Positions 23,502 through 33,378 of a stretch of DNA of 64,000 nt are shown here, in pieces. The position numbers and the translations under genes are program-made. The stretch comes from Marsupella aquatica (Eukaryota; Marchantiophyta): assembly GCA_973895155.1 (NCBI GenBank), contig OZ316894.1:9610001-9674000 (forward strand). Reading direction: 5' to 3'. Numbering within the stretch: the stretch's first letter is position 1; each line of letters opens with the position of its first letter. Below the pieces are notes generated by a model, which searched no databases, had not been told where the DNA came from, and was given only the letters and a program-made list of their open reading frames with translations.

Positions 23502-23611
23502 CTGTTCAACTTCAAGTTCTAATCAGGGCCCATTTTTGGGGTAGGCAAATGTAGAGGCGTTGGCCTCGGTTTGCATGCGCATGAATGTCATTGGTCGTAG
23601 CAGCTACGCTA

Positions 23612-23776
23612 CTTGAAGTTGAACAGAGTTTATTTGAGTACGAGAGAAGTTGTGAAACCAACGGATCGATGACATACTCAGTAATTTTTTGCTCGAAGGA
23701 CCTGAAAATTTGACCTGAGAGTGCATTTGCTTTCAGAACTTCTCTCGTACTCAAATAAACTCCGTTCAACTTCAAG
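23612..23776. repeat. Palindrome D
   Basis: Arms 23612-23651 and 23737-23776 are inverted copies with one mismatch in 40. They are related to palindrome B: GTTCAACTT(C/G)AAG followed by TTGTAATGAGGGCCCAT recurs after B, C and D. Confidence 0.85.
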
Positions 23777-24369
23777 TTGTAATGAGGGCCCATTTTTGCG
23801 GTGGGCAAAGGAGTAGGCGTTGGCCTCGGTTCGCATGTGCATGAATGTCATTGGCCGTAGCAGCAATAGCGGAAAAAATTATGAAAGACAGGAAAAGTGA
23901 GTGGACTTAGGTATACATCCTTCTACAAAATCATTCTCAACTTGGGCGGCTAAAACCATTGCGATGTTGACTTTGTTGAACTCATTGTGCTACACGATCT
24001 CCTTTTGGAAATGATTTCAGAGAAGGATCAGTACCTGAGTCCACTGTGCTACCGTCTCTCATCACGTCTATTTTCCTCATACTTGTCCAAAAATATGATT
24101 GTGAGCCCGACAATATGCTTCCAAAACCTATGGCTGATTGGAGGATGGAATATTCTTACGAAAATACACATTCTCCAAAAGGCGACGCCATGCCCCCAAT
24201 GAAAAATATATGTACTCATCGAGATATGCAATGTAATGTCACTCCAAAATCTCTTTACCAATTACAAGTTGAAAATAATTGTCAAAGAGGATATGCCGCT
24301 TCTATTTTAACAAAATGTCTCTAATAGTAACTACATGAAAATAACATCAAAATGTAGAGACTATTGGTT

Positions 24370-26316
24370 TTAGTTCCTTTTGTTGTTATTGTCAACAGCT
24401 TCTGTTTTCACCTCTGCCTGTTGTTGACGTCGTCGATGGCGCTGAATGGATCGTTGCAAATTTTGCTCATCTATTGATGGCTGGTTGGCTGCCGCATATT
24501 GTTTCCACTCATCGAGTCGACCACTGAATAACAACCTGTCAAATTCCCCATCTGACAAATTATATTCATTGATTGTGAAATGTTCAATGGGAGTTTCATC
24601 TATTTGCATCGCCGGTATAGTATCTTCAGTCATATCTTCAGTGTTTTGTTGAGTCTCCATTGATGGCATTTGCTTCAACAATCCTCGTTGCTCATACTCG
24701 CGTTCATGAAATGGTGTGCGACACCAACATTTTCGGCTTTTCTTCAACCATTTAGACAAGCAAGCATGATGCCATATATGACCGCAGGTTCCCAACATGG
24801 AAACAGATTCAGGGCCCCAAGGATATAGGCACCAAGTACACTTGTCATCCTTTTCACGAACAAATGCTGCCATAGTTTCATCATTTTTCCACTTATCAAA
24901 AAACCTATCAATACCTTCCGCGTCAACCTCCACATCTGGAAAAAGGTTGCTGTGCCCTGTAGGATCTATGATTTGCATGTTAACAAAATTTGGCGGCGAT
25001 AATTCACCTTGCCCTTTGTTTGACCTCATCCCCAAAGCACCATTGTTAAATTCTTGCACCTCTTCGTGAAGATTTGATATGATGATTGCTTGCATTGCAA
25101 GTTCACTTTTAAGATCATTAATGATCTTGTCCTTCTCCTCAAGTCGTGCCAGTTCATTGCATTGACGCTCTTTTTCAGCAAGTTGTTTTGTCAGCTTATT
25201 GATTTCTTCCATCTTGTCAAACAATTGACACTTGTACAACATCACTTCCGAATTGGTCGTCGGCTCGTTCTGCTTCTTCTCAAGTGATCTCATCTTTATA
25301 TCAGCTTGTTGCAATTGTGACTTGAACTTTTCGATGCTGCCACATTCACATAGCTCCACTACATACTTCGTGCGGAGATTTGTCTCAATCACCTCTGCAA
25401 CATCTGCCCCCAAGCTCTTGCATATGTTGTGCAGGTTGAACTTATCCTTGTTAGCATCAGTAACATTGTTGTTCTTTGCATGTGGAGTTCTACTCCCAAC
25501 ACCTACAAGGATTGGTTTTTTGGTGTGCGTTGACTCCACATTGGTTGGTGGTGCTGCACGGTCAGGCATGGAGACTCGAGGAAGTACAGCCGCTTTCCCC
25601 TTCTCATGCGCATATCCCTCCCCAGTGTCATCTAGCTTTCTTTTGGATCCCTTGTTGGAAGTCTCCATTGAAGGGTCCTTTGCAATAGTTGTATTCCTAT
25701 TCGTTGCAATCGCAACCACTGATGGATGCACCTGATGAGTCAGCTTGCCAGCACTGTTTTCCCAACGGTAATCCACCTTCCACTTGAGAATGAATTCAGC
25801 AATCAGACATCGGATAAAAGGAGGGTAAACGGAACTCATTTTCGTTTGGGCTTTGTGTGGAGCAAACTCTCGATATCGTTGCTGCCAATGTGATTTAACA
25901 CCTGCATGTGTTACTTTGGACATGGTGAATTTTTCTTGCGCCCATGATCTTGTTGCCCAAAGATCCGGATCGTGAAAAACTTGTTGTGCTAATGGCCAAA
26001 AGTCTTTCTTTGGCATCAACATCTCCAATTCCTTTGCATTCATGGCCCATTCGTCATGGGGAGGATTTACATTGGGCGTTAATATACTCCATTCATCCTT
26101 CATACCCTCATCTTCCCATCTTCTTGTGTTTGGCGTCGGTGTTCCATCAACCTTGGGTTTAGCCTCATAGTGAATGCCAATGGTTGTAAGATTATCCAAC
26201 ACATTATTACGAAGAGCTTCATCGTCACAATAGGATCCTTGACCATCTTGCATGGTAAGATGTTGTGTTGTGAACTCTTTGTCTTCATCATCAGAAGACA
26301 ATTCCCATCGTCCCAT
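24370..26316 (-). CDS. RING-type putative ubiquitin ligase, transposon cargo
   Basis: An intronless gene of about 648 residues from the ATG at 26316 (MGRWELSSDDED). An in-frame ATG at 26367 would add 17 residues. The C-terminal quarter has a RING-like finger at residues 493-532: CTWC, then CGHIWHHAC (C-x-H-x2-H-x2-C), then CWC. The last pair is C-x-C, not the usual C-x2-C. Upstream lies a Glu/Lys/Leu-rich probable coiled coil (about 345-430) and a basic segment KGSKRKLDD. The N-terminal third is Trp-rich and unlike any family I know. RING proteins pass ubiquitin from E2 to a substrate; that function, and a nuclear or transposition-linked role, are inference. It lies 187 bp downstream of the kinase gene on the same strand, and its codon use looks like the transposase rather than the GC-richer host genes. 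Confidence 0.75.
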   Translation of the reverse strand: MGRWELSSDDEDKEFTTQHLTMQDGQGSYCDDEALRNNVLDNLTTIGIHYEAKPKVDGTPTPNTRRWEDEGMKDEWSILTPNVNPPHDEWAMNAKELEMLMPKKDFWPLAQQVFHDPDLWATRSWAQEKFTMSKVTHAGVKSHWQQRYREFAPHKAQTKMSSVYPPFIRCLIAEFILKWKVDYRWENSAGKLTHQVHPSVVAIATNRNTTIAKDPSMETSNKGSKRKLDDTGEGYAHEKGKAAVLPRVSMPDRAAPPTNVESTHTKKPILVGVGSRTPHAKNNNVTDANKDKFNLHNICKSLGADVAEVIETNLRTKYVVELCECGSIEKFKSQLQQADIKMRSLEKKQNEPTTNSEVMLYKCQLFDKMEEINKLTKQLAEKERQCNELARLEEKDKIINDLKSELAMQAIIISNLHEEVQEFNNGALGMRSNKGQGELSPPNFVNMQIIDPTGHSNLFPDVEVDAEGIDRFFDKWKNDETMAAFVREKDDKCTWCLYPWGPESVSMLGTCGHIWHHACLSKWLKKSRKCWCRTPFHEREYEQRGLLKQMPSMETQQNTEDMTEDTIPAMQIDETPIEHFTINEYNLSDGEFDRLLFSGRLDEWKQYAAANQPSIDEQNLQRSIQRHRRRQQQAEVKTEAVDNNNKRN

Positions 26317-26503
26317 GTTTGCGATGTGTACAAAAGGTCTGCGATATTTGACAATGTACAAACACATTTAGCACAATTTTGGGCATTCACGACAAAGTTT
26401 GATAGAATATTATCAACAAAATGCAGAACATTGTAATTGACATACAATGAATAAACATATAATCGTTAAGGTGACCTTTACAAAATTGTGTAAACCCTAA
26501 TCT

Positions 26504-28159
26504 CTAATCTCTAAGATATGGACTGTTGTGCAAATGCAATGTGCAATCTGGAAACGTTCGAACTATCTTCAAACTCCAAAAAGCACAATCCATTCTTTTC
26601 TTGGCATCCGTGGCCATCATTTCACGGATTATGATATCCAATTTGGGGCCATGCACTTGTGCACTCCAACCCCTCCCCAAAAACCGTGAACCCTTAGACA
26701 TTCCATCCCAATTCTCTGTCAACAATGTCTCAAAAATATTCCCCAAAGCATATATATCGGTACTTTCACTAAACTCGACAGGGGTAGGTTGAACAAGCTC
26801 CGGAGCCAACTGTGGAAATTGTTTTTGGTATGTTGCTGCTTTTTCTGTTGCTGTGGGCCACATCCGATTAGCTGGTAATTTGCACTGTGATTTATGCTTA
26901 GACAAGCCAAAATCACATAAACCAACATACACCTTAATAGCCACATCGTGCTCGTGATCGAAATGAAGAAGGATGTTTCCAAAGTGAAGATCACAATGAA
27001 ATCGATCATGCTCATGCAAGTATTGCAGTGTCTCCAGCAAAGCCAAGGCGATTCCCAACCGGTTCTCCAACAAGAGTTTCTTCTCCGAAATAAACTTGAA
27101 ATCAAGGTCCGTCGTGATCTGTGCCTTCCCCTTGCTCTTTGACGATATGCCGCACTTATCAATAAAGCTACCCAAGTCACCTCCATTATAGTGATCGTAA
27201 ATAAGTTTTGGCGGATCCTCAATAGTCAACGCAAGAGCTCCAACGATTCCCTTATGATTCAGTCCTCCCATAAGCACTTCTTGTAATGCGTCAGTTCGTC
27301 TCTTATGCTTGTCTCCATCCTTGAACCGCTTTGCGACTAAGGTCACGTTGACGGGAATGAGAGGACAATGTAATATACGACAAGTGTATACCTCTCCTTG
27401 GATTCCTTTCCCAATGCGACGTGTGTTGTGCACCTGCTCAGGTTTAAGAAAATGGATACTCCTAACCTCTGGAACTACACGCGATGGACGTGTTCCTTTT
27501 CGAGCACTTTTGATGCTGACATCCCCAAAGTGCACAATCTCGTTAGCATATTTGACATTGCTATCAGATTTTGCCATTGCCAACTCCTTACTCCACTTCA
27601 CTAGCAATTCTCTCTTGTGTGTGTACATCCCGGGGTTTCCAAGCAATGTAGTGTCACCCTCTTCCACTTTGGCTGCCAAATTATCCCAAACATGCTTCTC
27701 CAAGTTGAGTGCCAAATTTTCCAGAAATCCTCCCGGTTTCTCAGTTTCATCTTCAAATGACTTCATTTGCTCTCGTGTGAAATTGTCTTCCTTTTGTACA
27801 CTTTCCCGCATACAACGGGTTATCTCACCAAGAAAGTTTTTGTATCCTTTCTCTCCGTGTCTTGTGAACTCCCTCTCGAACCCGTCCACCCCATACTGTT
27901 TCGGTTGAGTGTAGCGATAAAGTATCTCTTTCCATATCGACACTACCACATTGTGTCGAACTTGTTTTGCCTCTTCGTTTGCCCCCTTCCGTTTTCGTTT
28001 CCCGGCCACTTTGCTAGAATTCCTAGCATGTTCGAGAGTGTTTCGAGCGTTCTTCAATGCATCCAGAGCAACAAGATTCGGCTCATATCCCTCATTCACA
28101 TGTTTTGTGATCATCTCCAACACTTGCCTATACTCTAAACTAAAATTTTCGATGACCAT
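26504..28159 (-). CDS. Protein kinase, transposon cargo
   Basis: An intronless gene for 551 residues. Residues about 245-540 form a protein-kinase fold with all key motifs: glycine loop GKGIQGEVY (250-258), lysine K277 in LVAKRF, catalytic loop HCDLHFGN (388-395) with D390 and N395, DFG at 416-418 and APE at 452-454. The HCDLH form resembles plant and fungal cytosolic or tyrosine-kinase-like loops. The first 240 residues hold a basic KRKRKG segment (54-59) and helical, charged sequence with no known domain. Because the motifs are intact I expect activity. Its role in the element is unknown: it might modify the transposase, or act on the host. It faces inward from the right end, downstream of three hairpins. 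Confidence 0.85.
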   Translation of the reverse strand: MVIENFSLEYRQVLEMITKHVNEGYEPNLVALDALKNARNTLEHARNSSKVAGKRKRKGANEEAKQVRHNVVVSIWKEILYRYTQPKQYGVDGFEREFTRHGEKGYKNFLGEITRCMRESVQKEDNFTREQMKSFEDETEKPGGFLENLALNLEKHVWDNLAAKVEEGDTTLLGNPGMYTHKRELLVKWSKELAMAKSDSNVKYANEIVHFGDVSIKSARKGTRPSRVVPEVRSIHFLKPEQVHNTRRIGKGIQGEVYTCRILHCPLIPVNVTLVAKRFKDGDKHKRRTDALQEVLMGGLNHKGIVGALALTIEDPPKLIYDHYNGGDLGSFIDKCGISSKSKGKAQITTDLDFKFISEKKLLLENRLGIALALLETLQYLHEHDRFHCDLHFGNILLHFDHEHDVAIKVYVGLCDFGLSKHKSQCKLPANRMWPTATEKAATYQKQFPQLAPELVQPTPVEFSESTDIYALGNIFETLLTENWDGMSKGSRFLGRGWSAQVHGPKLDIIIREMMATDAKKRMDCAFWSLKIVRTFPDCTLHLHNSPYLRD

Positions 28160-28348
28160 GTTTTCCCTTCACAAAAGGAATATGTGAGGGAGGAACAAGA
28201 TCTTACCGGGATTTAAATAAAATCCTTCCAATAAGGATTCAACGACCAACCTGAAAATTACAAGTCGTATTGTTATTATCTTTTCCCGGTTTATTTCTCC
28301 CATGCATTATGTATTTTTATTGCACACATGATTTTAATTACCTTTCTA
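28160..28348. promoter_or_regulatory. Leader region of the kinase gene
   Basis: AT-rich DNA between the kinase ATG and hairpin R1. No motif stands out. Confidence 0.35.
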
Positions 28349-28452
28349 TATACAACAATAAAAGAGAAAGACAACACTTGTGAAATATCGCAGACCGAGT
28401 GGACGCTCAAAGCATGCGCACAAAAGTGTTCTTTTCTTTCAAAGTTGTTATA
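28349..28452 (-). repeat. Conserved-core hairpin R1
   Basis: Imperfect arms of about 33 bp run from TATACAACAATAAAAG to TTTCAAAGTTGTTATA. Read on the minus strand the core is the same as on the left: GCGCATGCTTTGAG and CTCGGTCTGCGAT. Confidence 0.8.
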
Positions 28453-28498
28453 TTCCTGCTTCGACATATGTGATTTGGTGTCTATAACTTAACACTCA

Positions 28499-28628
28499 TT
28501 TGTATTTCAAGTAAAAACATTCTCGGCGAATCGTGGTATCCATGCAAAGTATCGCAGACCGAGCCGAAACTCTAAGCATGCGTACATGGATTCCTCTATC
28601 TCCGCAAATGTTTTACTTAATGAACAAA
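28499..28628 (-). repeat. Conserved-core hairpin R2
   Basis: Arms of about 45 bp; AAGTAAAAACATT and GGTATCCATG on one side are mirrored by CATGGATTCC and AATGTTTTACTT on the other. The minus-strand core is GCATGCTTAGAG followed by GGCTCGGTCTGCGA. Confidence 0.8.
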
Positions 28629-28648
28629 GGAGACTAAATTGTTAAGGT

Positions 28649-28728
28649 GATATTAAGAAATTCTTGTACGGAGTATCGCAAACCGAACCGAGGCTCAAAG
28701 CGTGCGCGTACAAGTGTTTCTTTATATC
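28649..28728 (-). repeat. Conserved-core hairpin R3
   Basis: Arms GATATTAAGAAATTCTTGTA and TACAAGTGTTTCTTTATATC pair at most positions. The minus-strand core is GCGCACGCTTTGAG then TTCGGTTTGCGA; GAGC still pairs with GTTC using a G-T pair. Confidence 0.8.
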
Positions 28729-28852
28729 CCTCCATTTGGCTCTAAGGTTAAGGTTTAAAACACAAAAAAAACTTAAAAAATCACAAAACAAAACACAAAC
28801 AAATAAAAACAAACCAAAAATCAAAAATAAAAACCAAAACCAAACACTTACC

Positions 28853-28990
28853 TCCTCCTCCTCCTCTTCTCTTCCTCCTCCTCCTCCTCTCCTCCTCCTC
28901 CTCCTCTCCTCTCCTCTCCTCCTCCTCTTCCTCCTCTCCTCCTCTCCTCCTTTCTGCAAAACCAAAAATGAGGAGGGAGAGGAGGGATCT
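28853..28990. repeat. CTC/CCT-rich microsatellite
   Basis: Repeated CTC and CCT triplets with TCTTC interruptions lie between hairpin R3 and the C-rich right tract. Long open frames over it are an effect of the simple sequence. Confidence 0.8.
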
Positions 28991-29019
28991 CCTCCTTTTA
29001 TCCTCTCCCGAGCCCCCGA

Positions 29020-29560
29020 CCCTTTCCCGGCCGGCCCCATCCTCCAACCCTAAATCGCGAAACCCTAATTCTTCGAGCCTCAATCCCGAACCCCGAACTT
29101 CCAAACCCCGAACCGGACCCCGAACCCCGAACCGGACCCCGAACCCCGATCCCCACCCGGACCCACCCCGGCCTCCCGGACCCGAACCCCACCCGGACCC
29201 CACCCCGAACCCCCACCGAGCGCCTCCGCCCCGGGCCCGGACCCCACCCGAACCCCCCGTACCTCCCGAACCCGAACCCCTCGGACCCGGACCCGAACCC
29301 CACCCGGAACCCCACCCGAACCCCCCGCACCTCCTCCTCCCGGACCCGAGCCGCACCCGGACCCCACCCCGAACCCCCACCGAGCGGACCCGAACCCCAC
29401 CCGGACCCCACCCCGAGCCCCCACCGAGCGCCTCCGCCCCGGACCCGGACCCGATTAGTCACCCGGACCCCCACCCGAACCTCCTCCCGAACCTCCTCCC
29501 GAACCCGAACCCCGAACCGGACGTTTCCTTTCCCGGACTGCTTCCGAACCCGGGTGCCGG
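29020..29560. repeat. C-rich right tract of the hAT
   Basis: Repeated CCCCGAACC, CCCGGACCC and ACCCCACC words form the complement of the G-rich left tract at 18433-18790. Long frames on both strands (Pro/Arg/Gly-rich) are composition artefacts. ACCCTAA words near 29046-29066 mirror the TTAGGGTTA words on the left. Confidence 0.8.
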
Positions 29561-29614
29561 GTTGTCAATTTGCCGCTCTCAAACGCCCAGTTTGACGGGC
29601 AAGGTCAAACCGGG
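29561..29614 (-). repeat. Right terminal and subterminal repeats of the hAT
   Basis: Ends GGTCAAACCGGG, the mirror of CCCGGTTT on the left. Subterminal CAGTTTGACGGGC words recall TGACGGGC at the left end. Confidence 0.75.
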
Positions 29615-29622
29615 CCTGAATG
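29615..29622. repeat. Target-site duplication, right (CCTGAATG)
   Basis: Second copy of the 8-bp duplication at 18050-18057. Confidence 0.85.
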
Positions 29623-31672
29623 CGTGATCTGCACCTCATAAAGGAGAAGGATCATATAAAACATCCATTGTTTGTAAATAGAAGCCTCTCAAGAAATAAC
29701 AGGCTTGTGTGGGCGAAAAGGAGAGCAAGTTATAGCAGAGAGACAAGGGATAGATGTATGCTGTGGAAATCCTATTGATTCCAATGAGCATCGGAGAAAT
29801 TGTTCTCTGTATGCACGGAGTAGAAGTTTTGAGCCACAGCACTGAGGAACACCAAACTGTGAGGCACATGCTGTCGAATCTGAATAAACGCATTTAACAA
29901 AGTGCAGAATATACTGTAGCTTTGTAACGGCAAAGGAAGGGTTCAGAAGGAAAGTCATACAAATGTGAGTACTAAAGCCTTAAATTTTGGCAAAAGGAGA
30001 GCAATGGAGAGCTTTCAATGACGTGTCAAACAGTGTGCGATCTACGCTTTCTGCAAATATATTCAATTGTTAAAAACTCCACTCATGCACTTTAGTGTTG
30101 GAAGCTTGGTTACACTATCAGGTGAAATACCTCACATGCATCAGTCAGCTAGTGAGTCTACAGTAGTTTTAATGATTGTAGTACCGTAGAATAGTTGGAG
30201 ACCATATCATGGAATTTCTTCTAATTTATGGATACAAGTTTGCTGCGAAAGTGGAGCACAAGATTTTGGCAGAGTGAGATGGCGTACGAAGGAACTTTGT
30301 TGAGTCGTGCTGGGCAAACTCTTGGCAGAGTGAGATGGCGTACAAAGGAACTTTGTTGAGTCGTGCTTGGCAAACTCTTGGCAGATTGAGATGGCTTACA
30401 TAGGAACTTTGTTGAGTCGTCCTGGGCAAACTCCCAGTGCAGACCACGTCAAGTAGACTACTAGTGGTTTGTTTTATTGAATTAGGTCCTAGTGTCTGGC
30501 TCTGGACATTTACATTAGTTTCATTCGTCATTAATGGTTTCTGTTGTTTTGCGCTAGCTCTATTTCACAGCAACAATTTTGACAAAGCTGGTCCGATTCA
30601 TATAACCGTGCAAGCATCTGTCCAGAAATCTTCCTTAGAAGAGCCCGTGGATTAGGGCTTTCTGTGCAATGCTCCAATTCTTTCGTGTTCGGTACTTCAC
30701 ATCCAGCAAGCCATGTAAGCCCCTGTCCCCTGTCCCCTGTCGTTCCACCTGGCGAGAAATCCTACCTGCTGGCCTCTGTAGAGTTTTTGCACTTAATTTC
30801 CTCTCATTGTAGCAGTCCACTTAAGAGCGGTGAAGAACATTATGGGTGTGAATGAAGATGCTCTAGCCATAACAGAGGCTAAGCTACCCTACACTTCACT
30901 GACTGAGATATGGTGAAGGTTCGGTTCCCTTTAAGTGGTTCACTTCCATATTTTTACTTTCAAAGTTTAGACGCTGCATATGTCATGATTGCACTATACA
31001 GTACTGGACGAGAGGACGAGAGGACCAGTGAATGTTTGTAGTTTCTGTCCGCAAATTTTTCAAATGGAGGTGTATTCAAGGTCTTGTCTCGGGCCGAATA
31101 GGGTGCTGTCAAGACATAAAGATCTGTGTGATCATACTTTAGGTTGCCATCAAGACTCACACTTTAGGTTGCCATCAAGACACACGACAGTATTTGACGT
31201 TTGTGACTCAGGAGAAGACAAGTGGTATAGGTCCCAATTACGTACTTCCCTGAGGAAAGACAACAGAACAAATACTGCAGCATGTCCCACCAACTCTAAA
31301 GCACAACTCCAACAAAAGGCTTTGTCGACAGTTCCAATCGCGCGTGCAGCCTTATTAAAAAAATTCGTTTAGGGTACGTTTCAGATTTATCGTTTAGGCA
31401 CTTGTGTTTAGGCATTGAAAGGGGACATATTGAATCATTCGCACAATGGAAAACATGAACCCAATACGAGCCACAGGGGAAAAAGTAGGGAAAATGAAAA
31501 TGAAGGAGTGGTACTTCAGGAAGGGTACTTGCCAATTGCGGAATACTACTTCTAATCCAAAACAAACATGGAAAACCAAATGGAAAACTGTCGATAGTGC
31601 AGAACCGAAATCGTATAAACCAAAACCTTATAGACAGGTATCATTTACATTGAGAGTGTTTCTCAAACATGA
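29623..31672. other. Intergenic, with a three-copy tandem repeat
   Basis: No gene recognised. Between 30266 and 30435 a unit of about 58 bp (TGGCAGAGTGAGATGGC, GGAACTTTGTTGAGTCGT, CTGGGCAAACTC) occurs three times. A short duplication AGGTTGCCATCAAGAC lies near 31141-31185. Confidence 0.6.
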
Positions 31673-33099
31673 TCACTTGCCGGCTCGAAAAGCTGCGACA
31701 ATCCTGCTTGTGATGTCTTTTCCAAATAGCCTTGGAAGGTTAGCAGACAGATCAACCTCCACACCTTTCTCCTTAATTTCCGTGTCTCGCTTCGCCATTT
31801 CATCCGTATTCTGCACTGGGAGACCCCGATAACGGAAACTATCAAGCCAGACTTGGAGCGCTTGGGTGACTCCTGGATGTACCACGTTTGTAATTTGTTC
31901 ATCCAAGAGACCTCCTGGTACCTCAGTGTTGTTACTGACTCTGAAAACCGCAGCGGTGGGGGAAACCACACTTCTGACAAAGAGAACAGGGGATACGTAA
32001 GGCTTGGCGTCTGGGGCATTTTCAAAAATCTGCCTCACCTTGTCCAATTCTGTGTCTTCATAGAAGCGTTTCAGATAAGCTGAATCCAATACCAGGTCTT
32101 TCCGAGGAAGATGGTCCAGGACCACTACAAGAACAGGACCGCTAAGGATGAATTCGAAGAGGAAATGTGGGGAGTCTGACTCTGTGCCGAGCATGATCAC
32201 CACAGTTCCAATGTCTAGGGTCCCAAAAGGAAGAGTCGCGTGAAGCCAGGATTCAAGCGTAAAATCTACCTGTCACAACATAGCAAGGGCAGGTGTAGTT
32301 TCAGTATGCTGTCGTCGTTCAAGGGGACGGCAAGCTGACGGCAGAATTCAGGCATTAGATTTTCCAGTCTGGGTATAGATTTTCCAGTCTGGGTAGCACA
32401 TGTGTGTACTATCATGTTTATAAATGATAAGAAGAGTAGGAAGACTTGAGATATTCCCAAAACTGCTAACGAGTTGCGACAGTTCGAACGAATCAACAGA
32501 TGCCTTAAGGTTTGAATTCCATCCTTCTACCTAATCTGAAATCGAGCTCTGAATTCGACTACAACGAGCATGCTGATGCTGAGAGGGAGCTCATTCAATG
32601 GAGTCTAGGCGATACAATTCTCACTCCTCACGAAAAGCGGACGAAGATGAAAGGAAGACTATTTTACCTTGGAATCCTTTCCAGCTCGCAGACTGACGGA
32701 GCCTTCAGCGTTCCCTTCCGCACTTTTAAAGTACCTCACGTCACTGGGTGTTTGGCTGGCGTGGAGGTAGGGTCCAAGATCCTTGTCCAGAGTCTCTGCA
32801 ATCTCTGTCAGCAATTTCTGAGCTGATTCCGGAAAGAATGGGAACAGAGCTCCGTCCGTACTCGACGTGGCAGCAGCCAGCACTGATTGTCGTCGCCCTT
32901 CATCATTCCATAGTCTTGGGCTCGGACCAATCGGTTGCCTCAGACCTGAACCTCTTCTTCTTGTAGGTGAAGAGAATTGTGCGACCAAACTACAAGAAGG
33001 TTGGCATGCGCCATGCTCGGCGCCATGAGGAATACGAGCAACCGGGCGGACATCGAACAGGGCTGACAATAGACATGCAGGCAGGATGGATAACGACAT
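31673..33099 (-). CDS. RCCR: Red chlorophyll catabolite reductase, plastid
   Basis: RCCR (ACD2 in Arabidopsis) reduces red chlorophyll catabolite to the primary fluorescent catabolite with ferredoxin, a step of chlorophyll breakdown in plastids that prevents photodamage. Two exons, 33099-32668 and 32269-31673, join in phase 0 to about 342 residues. Family blocks in order: LGPYLHASQTPSDVRYFKSAEGNAEGS, then DFTLESWLHATLPFG, VVVLDHLPRKDLVL, AYLKRFYEDTELDK-RQ, PYVSPVLFVRSVVSPTA and LPRLFGKDITSRIV. The ~90 N-terminal residues are Ser/Arg-rich as expected for a transit peptide. The ATG at 33099 is preferred; 33240 would add 47 residues. The intron of about 400 bp has a GT..AG pair that fits. Confidence 0.92.
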
Positions 33100-33378
33100 G
33101 CCGCTCAGCAACCCAGGACTTGATCTGCACCTCCCTGCAGCTGTGCAGGATATGCCAATTCCACAGAGCAGCAGATTCAACCCAACGAGAACCGGGGACG
33201 AAATACGGGAAGCTTGATGATGACAAAAGGTAGTAAGCACGTTTTGTTTCCTTGCTCACGCAACTTCCTTGTTCATGCAAGTACCACTGTAACAGAAAAT
33301 TCCTGAGCAGAGTTTACTTTATCCATGTATTCGGTTTGCTGCGAACCCTAAGTCAGTCACGATCTTCGGTAATGCAGC

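Larger units (their letters stand above)
18058..29614. mobile_element. Large hAT transposon (11,557 bp) with kinase and RING cargo
   Basis: Both ends start CCCGGTTT when read inward and are bounded by an 8-bp duplication. From left to right the interior holds: a C-rich then G-rich tract, three hairpins (18969-19342), the transposase (+), a cluster of palindromes (22590-23776), a RING protein gene (-), a protein kinase gene (-), three more hairpins in the opposite orientation (28349-28728), a CTC-rich stretch and a C-rich tract. All three genes are open or nearly open and the terminal bases are intact, so the copy looks young and may be autonomous. hAT elements usually carry only a transposase. 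Two extra long genes in one hAT, both inside the ends, are unusual. Confidence 0.85.

Noticed and set aside
18969-28728. The six hairpins as known self-cleaving ribozymes (hammerhead, twister)
   Set aside because: I compared the core with the hammerhead CUGANGA/GAAA set and the twister core as I remember them, and neither fits. They stay unclassified.
28664-29627. Pro/Arg/Gly-rich open frames of 110-220 codons on both strands
   Set aside because: They follow the CTC and CCCCGAACC simple sequence, exist on opposite strands at once and have no domain.
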